11,235 nucleotides of DNA from Phoronis pallida. Taxonomy: Eukaryota; Phoronida; Phoronidae. This document shows, piece after piece, positions 10,901-11,235 of this stretch. Numbering within the stretch: the first letter of the stretch is position 1; the number at the start of each line of letters is the position of its first letter. The notes beneath the pieces are model-generated. The model had not been told where the DNA came from and ran no database searches. It was given only the letters and a program-made list of their open reading frames with translations. The stretch spans positions 1 through 11,235 of the forward strand of contig JAOXYC010212905.1 of the NCBI GenBank assembly GCA_028565715.1, given 5' to 3'. The position numbers were made by a program, and so were the translations under genes.

Positions 10901-11235
10901 TGCAGCAGTAGATCTCTGTTTGTGTCTTTTGATTTGTTAAGAGATTCTTAGCTAATGGTCCTCTCCACAAATCTTTTATACCTATTTTGTTAGGCCATAT
11001 GACATTAATTGTGCTTGCGCAAGAATATTTGCCTTCAGTTGCTATATCCTAAAGAAAGCTAGAAACCTCATGGCTCCCAAAAACACAAGTCTTCAAGTCA
11101 TTGATGATTTATTTTTAACTGCAAAAATCATGTTTTATACAAATTTTTATTCGACTTCATATTAAAGGTTGCTAGGGAGTACTACAAAACTGAGAAAAGT
11201 TGGAATTCTAAACAAAAAGGCAAGTCTCTGGCGAC
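1308..11235 (+). CDS. DUF389-family multi-pass membrane protein, 14 exons, 3' partial
   Basis: Coding exons are 1308-1937, 2444-2527, 2755-2849, 3394-3480, 4514-4631, 5574-5641, 6031-6106, 6712-6817, 7908-8001, 8302-8446, 8859-8924, 9590-9751, 10347-10409 and 11168-11235. Every intron is GT-AG, and all codons split by introns rejoin without a stop, giving about 620 residues up to the window edge. Predicted membrane segments are near residues 353-369, 374-398, 410-434, 459-479, 482-512 and 551-576. The motifs ASMLVSPLMGPI (378-389) and SASLLPPAVNAG (491-502) resemble the Gly/Pro-rich helices of the DUF389/TIGR00341 family, which is best known from bacteria and has no established biochemical role that I know of. 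The protein probably sits in a membrane with a soluble N-terminal region of about 340 residues. An in-frame TAA at 1296-1298 lies just before ATG 1308, which has A at -3 and G at +4. An alternative start is ATG 1407 (M34). The family call rests on remembered motifs, not on a search. Confidence 0.88.
1938..2443. other. Intron 1
   Basis: The donor is AAG/GTAAAA and the acceptor is TTTCTTTCAG. The main content is the inverted-end repeat at 2049-2321; the remainder is AT-rich with no recognised feature. Confidence 0.8.
2049..2321. repeat. Repeat with 15-bp inverted ends and degenerate internal units
   Basis: The ends 2049-2063 (ACAGATGTGCCTCCC) and 2307-2321 (GGGCGGCACATCTGT) match inversely at 14 of 15 positions. 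Inside, ACCCATT/ACCCATA followed a few bases later by TACC(T) recurs at 2080, 2154, 2209 and 2266, spaced 74, 55 and 57 bases. This looks like a non-autonomous DNA element with an internal degenerate tandem array. No clear target duplication was found. Confidence 0.55.
2444..2527 (+). CDS. Exon 2 (residues 211-238)
   Basis: A TTTCTTTCAG acceptor opens 28 whole codons ending in CAG before a GTTTGA donor (phase 0 at both ends). The reading starts ASRLRVILKENN and ends DQLNYQ. It looks like a beta strand followed by a helix, so it probably belongs to the folded alpha/beta region that precedes the membrane domain. The donor is weak but the frame continues cleanly into exon 3. Confidence 0.82.
2755..2849 (+). 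CDS. Exon 3 (residues 239-270)
   Basis: The exon follows a TTGTTGCTAG acceptor and ends ..GTCAG before GTACAA. It encodes VTFVDKGGGRCEELINVLAS followed by an AGIGH segment, and its last two bases (AG) complete Ser270 with the first base of exon 4. The strand, Gly-rich turn and helix resemble one half of a ferredoxin-like alpha/beta unit. That fold is an inference from pattern only. Confidence 0.83.
2850..3393. other. Intron 3
   Basis: The donor is CAG/GTACAA and the acceptor is TTGTTTCAG. About half of it is the hAT-like element at 2882-3144; the rest is AT-rich and unremarkable. Confidence 0.8.
2882..3144. mobile_element. hAT-like MITE
   Basis: The ends are TAGTGCTC and GAGCACTA, 8-bp perfect inverted repeats that begin with the TAGTG typical of hAT transposons. 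The flanks 2874-2881 (GTTCTTTT) and 3145-3152 (GTACTTTT) form an 8-bp target duplication with one mismatch, the size hAT elements make. The interior is full of ATTAATCGGTC and GATCGATC words that pair between left (about 2890-2920) and right (about 3078-3115) halves. There is no transposase frame, so it is non-autonomous. Confidence 0.65.
3394..3480 (+). CDS. Exon 4 (residues 270-299)
   Basis: After a TTGTTTCAG acceptor the exon encodes SVIPVSIHVEQKPDEP and then an acidic, polar stretch. It ends AGCGG before GTATTT, leaving two bases that form Gly299 with exon 5. Reading on into the intron meets TAA within four codons, which supports the donor. The VIPVSIHV strand probably closes the soluble alpha/beta region. 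Confidence 0.82.
3517..3904. mobile_element. 388-bp MITE with 35-bp terminal inverted repeats
   Basis: The left end starts CAGACATCAATCAAGACGGC and the right end is its inverse; over 35 bp only two positions differ. The flanks ACCGTAC (3510-3516) and ACCCTAC (3905-3911) form a possible 7-bp target duplication with one mismatch. The body has no coding capacity. A diverged relative of bases about 3571-3895 occurs at 9047-9362. The superfamily is not assigned. Confidence 0.75.
4065..4212. repeat. Hairpin-forming inverted repeat
   Basis: Arms of about 70 bases, about 4065-4137 and 4142-4212, are inverted copies with scattered mismatches. Shared blocks include GGCAGAGCCAC / GTGGCTCTGCC and ACAACTTCAATGA / TCATTGAAGTTGT. 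The loop is only a few bases. It is probably a foldback MITE; no clear target duplication was seen. Confidence 0.75.
4514..4631 (+). CDS. Exon 5: charged pre-membrane linker (residues 299-338)
   Basis: A TTGAATTTCAG acceptor opens one completing base plus 39 codons, ending CACCAG before GTATGC. The product is strongly charged (EKKTLLSDDAEKKTG) and then turns into KSVISRIAVHQ. This is a typical cytosolic approach to the first transmembrane helix. The open frame continues about 290 bases past the donor, but only through intron sequence that includes the hairpin at 4774-4919, so that extension is not taken as coding. Confidence 0.84.
4774..4919. repeat. Long hairpin (about 68-bp arms)
   Basis: The left arm about 4774-4842 and right arm about 4852-4919 are inverted copies. 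Strong blocks are TTATTGGATTC / GAATCCAATAA, ACAGACTCCAG / CTGGAGTCTGT and AATATTTTTTCG / CGAGAAAAAATATT-like ends. The loop is about ten bases (AGGCGTAGGC). It lies 142 bases after exon 5 and extends that exon's frame by chance. Confidence 0.8.
5071..5180. repeat. Short element with 11-bp perfect inverted ends
   Basis: TAAGGTGGATT at 5071-5081 and AATCCACCTTA at 5170-5180 are exact inverse copies 110 bases end to end. The interior shows little further pairing. It may be a small MITE or a remnant; the exact ends are the only support. Confidence 0.4.
5438..5515. repeat. Imperfect hairpin
   Basis: GTGACACCAGCC and GGCTGGTATCAGTCAC pair around a loop of about ten bases, with weaker pairing outside (TCAGTCTTCCGG against CCGATATCTGA). 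It is short and mismatched, and sits about 60 bases before the exon 6 acceptor. Confidence 0.4.
5574..5641 (+). CDS. Exon 6: start of first membrane helix (residues 339-361)
   Basis: The acceptor is TTTATTGCAG and the donor is GCCAG/GTAAGT, a near-consensus site. The exon encodes VVVSVTDQSEF then FAMFIVLA; the split AG+T codon gives Ser361. Helix 1 runs across the next junction. Confidence 0.87.
5642..6030. other. Intron 6 with a possible SINE remnant
   Basis: GGTTCGAGTCC at 5821-5831 is a perfect match to the Pol III B box consensus. No convincing A box lies 30-45 bases upstream. Just downstream, GTTTTTTTCTGCA (5846-5858) is shared with two other introns. The combination suggests a decayed tRNA-derived SINE covering about 5780-5870. 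Confidence 0.35.
6031..6106 (+). CDS. Exon 7: DUF389 signature (residues 361-386)
   Basis: The exon follows TTCTTTTCAG and ends CTTATG before GTAAAT. It encodes LIACMGLVENSSVILVASML followed by VSPLM, the most family-like stretch in the protein. Helix 1 ends at GL, and helix 2 begins after ENSS. The motif is interrupted by an intron between M386 and G387. Confidence 0.9.
6107..6711. other. Intron 7
   Basis: The donor is ATG/GTAAAT and the acceptor is TTTAATTTAAAG. It holds a loose foldback at 6158-6505; the rest has no recognised feature. Confidence 0.75.
6158..6505. repeat. Diverged foldback element
   Basis: GTACATCGCTA near 6160 and TAGCGATGTAC near 6492 are inverse copies. Inward, AAATTATCATCCAATGAATAC pairs partly with GTATTCAATAATTGATAATTC on the other side. 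The arms are about 75 bases and well worn, with a loop of about 190 bases. It is likely an old MITE. Confidence 0.5.
6712..6817 (+). CDS. Exon 8: GPI motif, second loop, third helix (residues 387-422)
   Basis: The acceptor is TTCTTTAATTTAAAG, an AAG rather than a CAG, but it restores PLM|GPI, which is conserved in the family. The exon encodes GPILAITFGASIKNQQ, a basic loop and VELFSLVMCVVC. The donor is GCG/GTAAGT, with one leftover base that completes Gly422. An upstream AG at 6632-6633 is also in frame but would insert 26 residues inside the motif, so it was not used. Confidence 0.86.
6937..6962 (+). repeat. 26-base dispersed direct repeat, copy 1
   Basis: The sequence from GTTTTTTTCTGCATAGAATA to CCAG is identical to 8721-8746. 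The first 13 bases also occur at 5846-5858. It is probably a shared piece of a dispersed repeat family. Confidence 0.8.
6976..7274. repeat. Long foldback element
   Basis: The arms, about 6976-7115 and 7140-7274, are inverted copies with gaps. Long shared blocks are TTTGATCAAATCTGTGATGT with its inverse near 7227-7250, and AAGATTTGAATTCCAAACAA with its inverse near 7159-7178. The loop is about 25 bases. Ends GGACAA / TTGTCC match. There is no coding capacity, so it is probably a MITE. Confidence 0.8.
7615..7881 (-). mobile_element. tRNA-derived SINE, minus orientation
   Basis: On the minus strand, TAGCTAGTAGAG (7863-7874) fits an A box and GGTTTGGATCC (7826-7836) is close to the B box, spaced as in a tRNA. 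The loop between them reads ATTCATAATT, as in a Met-type anticodon loop. The body then reads TTGTGTCCTAAAGCAAGGCA, a run I recall from marine-invertebrate SINEs, and further on CCTATGCACCATTAGGCAC. The 3' limit is estimated. The SINE head lies 26 bases from the exon 9 acceptor. It is not a functional tRNA: the T stem is mismatched. Confidence 0.65.
7908..8001 (+). CDS. Exon 9: end of third helix and Trp/Gly-rich loop (residues 422-453)
   Basis: The acceptor is TTGTTTGTTTTAG. The exon encodes FLFGLVTGAVNVNGAYWGGG and then ESWPTNEMKS, with AG left over for Arg453. A short aromatic and Gly-rich loop joins helix 3 to helix 4. It is flanked closely by a SINE on each side (head near 7881, and another from about 8028). 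Confidence 0.88.
8002..8301. other. Intron 9 with a + strand SINE-like unit
   Basis: TAGTGTAGTGG (8035-8045) fits a Pol III A box and GGTTCGAATAT (8080-8090) fits most of a B box, with a tRNA-like spacing of 34 bases. The unit probably spans about 8028-8130 and ends in a T/A-rich tail with TTTTTCTGGCACA. It begins about 27 bases after exon 9. The rest of the intron is unremarkable. Confidence 0.5.
8302..8446 (+). CDS. Exon 10: fourth and fifth helices (residues 453-501)
   Basis: The acceptor is TTGCTTGTAG and the donor is GCC/GTGAGT. The exon encodes GLARSLWVGVLVAVPSGAGV, then a second hydrophobic run IGSLVGVAISASLLPPAVNA. The paired prolines P496-P497 within a membrane helix match the conserved 'LxPP' of DUF389 proteins. 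The exon is 145 bases, with one base completing Arg453 and then 48 codons. Confidence 0.9.
8447..8858. other. Intron 10
   Basis: The donor is GCC/GTGAGT and the acceptor is GTTTTTTAG. The only notable content is the second copy of the 26-base repeat at 8721-8746; otherwise it is AT-rich with no element recognised. Confidence 0.7.
8721..8746 (+). repeat. 26-base dispersed direct repeat, copy 2
   Basis: The copy is identical to 6937-6962 in the same orientation. Flanks on both sides differ completely between the two copies, so the shared block is sharply bounded. Confidence 0.8.
8859..8924 (+). CDS. Exon 11: end of fifth helix (residues 502-523)
   Basis: The acceptor is TTGTTTTTTAG and the donor is GTG/GTAAGT. 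The 22 codons read GMLWAYALVTSIQAPPTDSN followed by NV, phase 0 on both sides. The hydrophobic part completes the segment begun in exon 10; the polar tail starts a loop that continues into exon 12. Confidence 0.88.
8925..9589. other. Intron 11
   Basis: The donor is GTG/GTAAGT and the acceptor is TTTCTATTTCAG. Two thirds of it is the insertion at 9006-9455; the flanking parts are plain AT-rich intron. Confidence 0.8.
9006..9455 (+). mobile_element. Retroposon-like insertion with MITE-related body
   Basis: AACTTATCA at 8997-9005 and again at 9456-9464 is an exact 9-bp direct repeat flanking the unit. The right end has AATAAA (9424-9429) and then ATTCAATTCA-type short repeats, a tail like that of some non-LTR retroposons. 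Bases 9047-9362 are a diverged copy of the intron-4 MITE (about 3571-3895), including AGTTGTGCTTTATTTTTAAA and the AGCG-rich block; the inverted ends are largely lost. There is no open frame. It could be a 5'-truncated LINE or SINE 3' end. Confidence 0.55.
9590..9751 (+). CDS. Exon 12: cysteine-bearing loop and sixth helix (residues 524-577)
   Basis: The acceptor is TTTCTATTTCAG and the donor is AGG/GTAAGC. A loop of about 25 residues contains two cysteines, C530 and C544, that could pair if the loop is extracytoplasmic. It is followed by GLLGIFSLLLTFLNIICIIV and the end of the last clear membrane helix at ILILR. There are 54 whole codons. Confidence 0.88.
9919..10129. repeat. Foldback with nested palindrome
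   Basis: The ends ATTACAGCA (9919-9927) and TGCTGTAAT (10121-10129) are exact inverses. Inward, GGTAGGGTGAAT (left) pairs with ATTCGCCTAGCC (right) with few mismatches. The centre includes CATTCTTTTCAAAAGAATG at 10010-10028, a palindrome around one base. It is likely a small MITE. Confidence 0.55.
10180..10233. repeat. Perfect 22-bp-arm hairpin
   Basis: The left arm 10180-10201 and right arm 10212-10233 pair at all 22 positions around the ten-base loop TTTTAAAAAT. Pairing stops abruptly on both sides. It lies 113 bases before exon 13. Confidence 0.92.
10347..10409 (+). CDS. Exon 13: charged post-membrane segment (residues 578-598)
   Basis: The acceptor is TTGTTCATTCAG and the donor is AAG/GTACTG. 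The 21 codons read LKEVFPERMTPTEEFWKKDI then K, a polar segment just after the last helix, probably cytosolic. It is phase 0 at both ends. Confidence 0.83.
10410..11167. other. Intron 13
   Basis: The donor is AAG/GTACTG and the acceptor is CATATTAAAG. The intron shows no inverted repeat. Its middle carries a minus-strand stretch that reads like decayed protein (10557-10910, see that entry). Confidence 0.65.
10557..10910 (-). pseudogene. Possible decayed minus-strand coding fragment
   Basis: From about 10810 to 10557 the minus strand is open and reads QWFGIEHYTELNKIGRDMPG, then a Trp- and charge-rich stretch, ending in a stop. Upstream (to about 10910) a second frame reads IFNIARRDPRFNGKEKASRG before a stop, and a third joins as GVPKVRADDW. 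Such composition is more protein-like than random AT-rich sequence. I recognise no family. A decayed transposable-element gene is the likeliest source, but chance cannot be ruled out. Confidence 0.25.
11168..11235 (+). CDS. Exon 14, cut by the window edge (residues 599 onward)
   Basis: The acceptor is CATATTAAAG. The reading VAREYYKTEKSWNSKQKGKS is charged and continues open to the last base. A GC-type donor (AAG/GCAAGT) occurs at 11219/11220, so the exon may be 11168-11219 or may run past the edge. The acceptor has a poor pyrimidine tract, so this exon is less sure than the others. Confidence 0.68.

Overview
The window is AT-rich animal nuclear DNA. It carries one intron-rich gene on the + strand, with every intron bounded by GT and AG and most introns holding mobile-element debris. 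Marine invertebrate deuterostomes (hemichordate, echinoderm or cephalochordate) fit best, mainly from the style of the tRNA-derived SINE and the many short foldback elements. That placement is inference, and a hemichordate is only my leading guess.

The gene has 14 recognisable coding exons between 1308 and the right edge, where it is cut off. All 13 splice junctions join in phase and give a continuous product of about 620 residues. Residues about 350-577 have the hallmarks of the DUF389 / TIGR00341 'uncharacterised hydrophobic domain' family: a GLxxxSxxxxxASMLVSPLMGPI stretch, an SASLLPPAVNAG stretch and about six membrane segments. Before them lie a Ser/Thr/Gln-rich first exon and a small cytosolic-type alpha/beta region. 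After them the chain becomes charged and runs off the window. The biochemical function of the family is unknown to me.

Layout: 1-414, nothing recognised. 415-1070, a three-stem foldback element. 1071-1307, upstream region with a TATA-like run. 1308-1937, exon 1. Intron 1 holds a repeat with 15-bp inverted ends and a degenerate internal repeat of about 56 bp. Intron 3 holds a hAT-like MITE. Intron 4 holds a 388-bp MITE with 35-bp inverted ends and a separate hairpin. Intron 5 holds three inverted repeats. Intron 7 has a loose foldback. Intron 8 has a long foldback and a tRNA-derived SINE in minus orientation. Intron 9 has a second SINE-like unit. Intron 11 has a retroposon-like insertion with a 9-bp target duplication; its body is related to the intron-4 MITE. 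Intron 12 has a foldback plus a perfect 22-bp-arm hairpin. Intron 13 has a faint decayed minus-strand reading frame.

There is no prokaryotic system, CRISPR array, rRNA or functional tRNA here. The items most worth following are the uncharacterised DUF389 membrane protein, the three-way-junction foldback 240 bp upstream of its start codon, the 9006-9455 retroposon that carries MITE-like sequence, and a possible GC-AG donor in the last exon.
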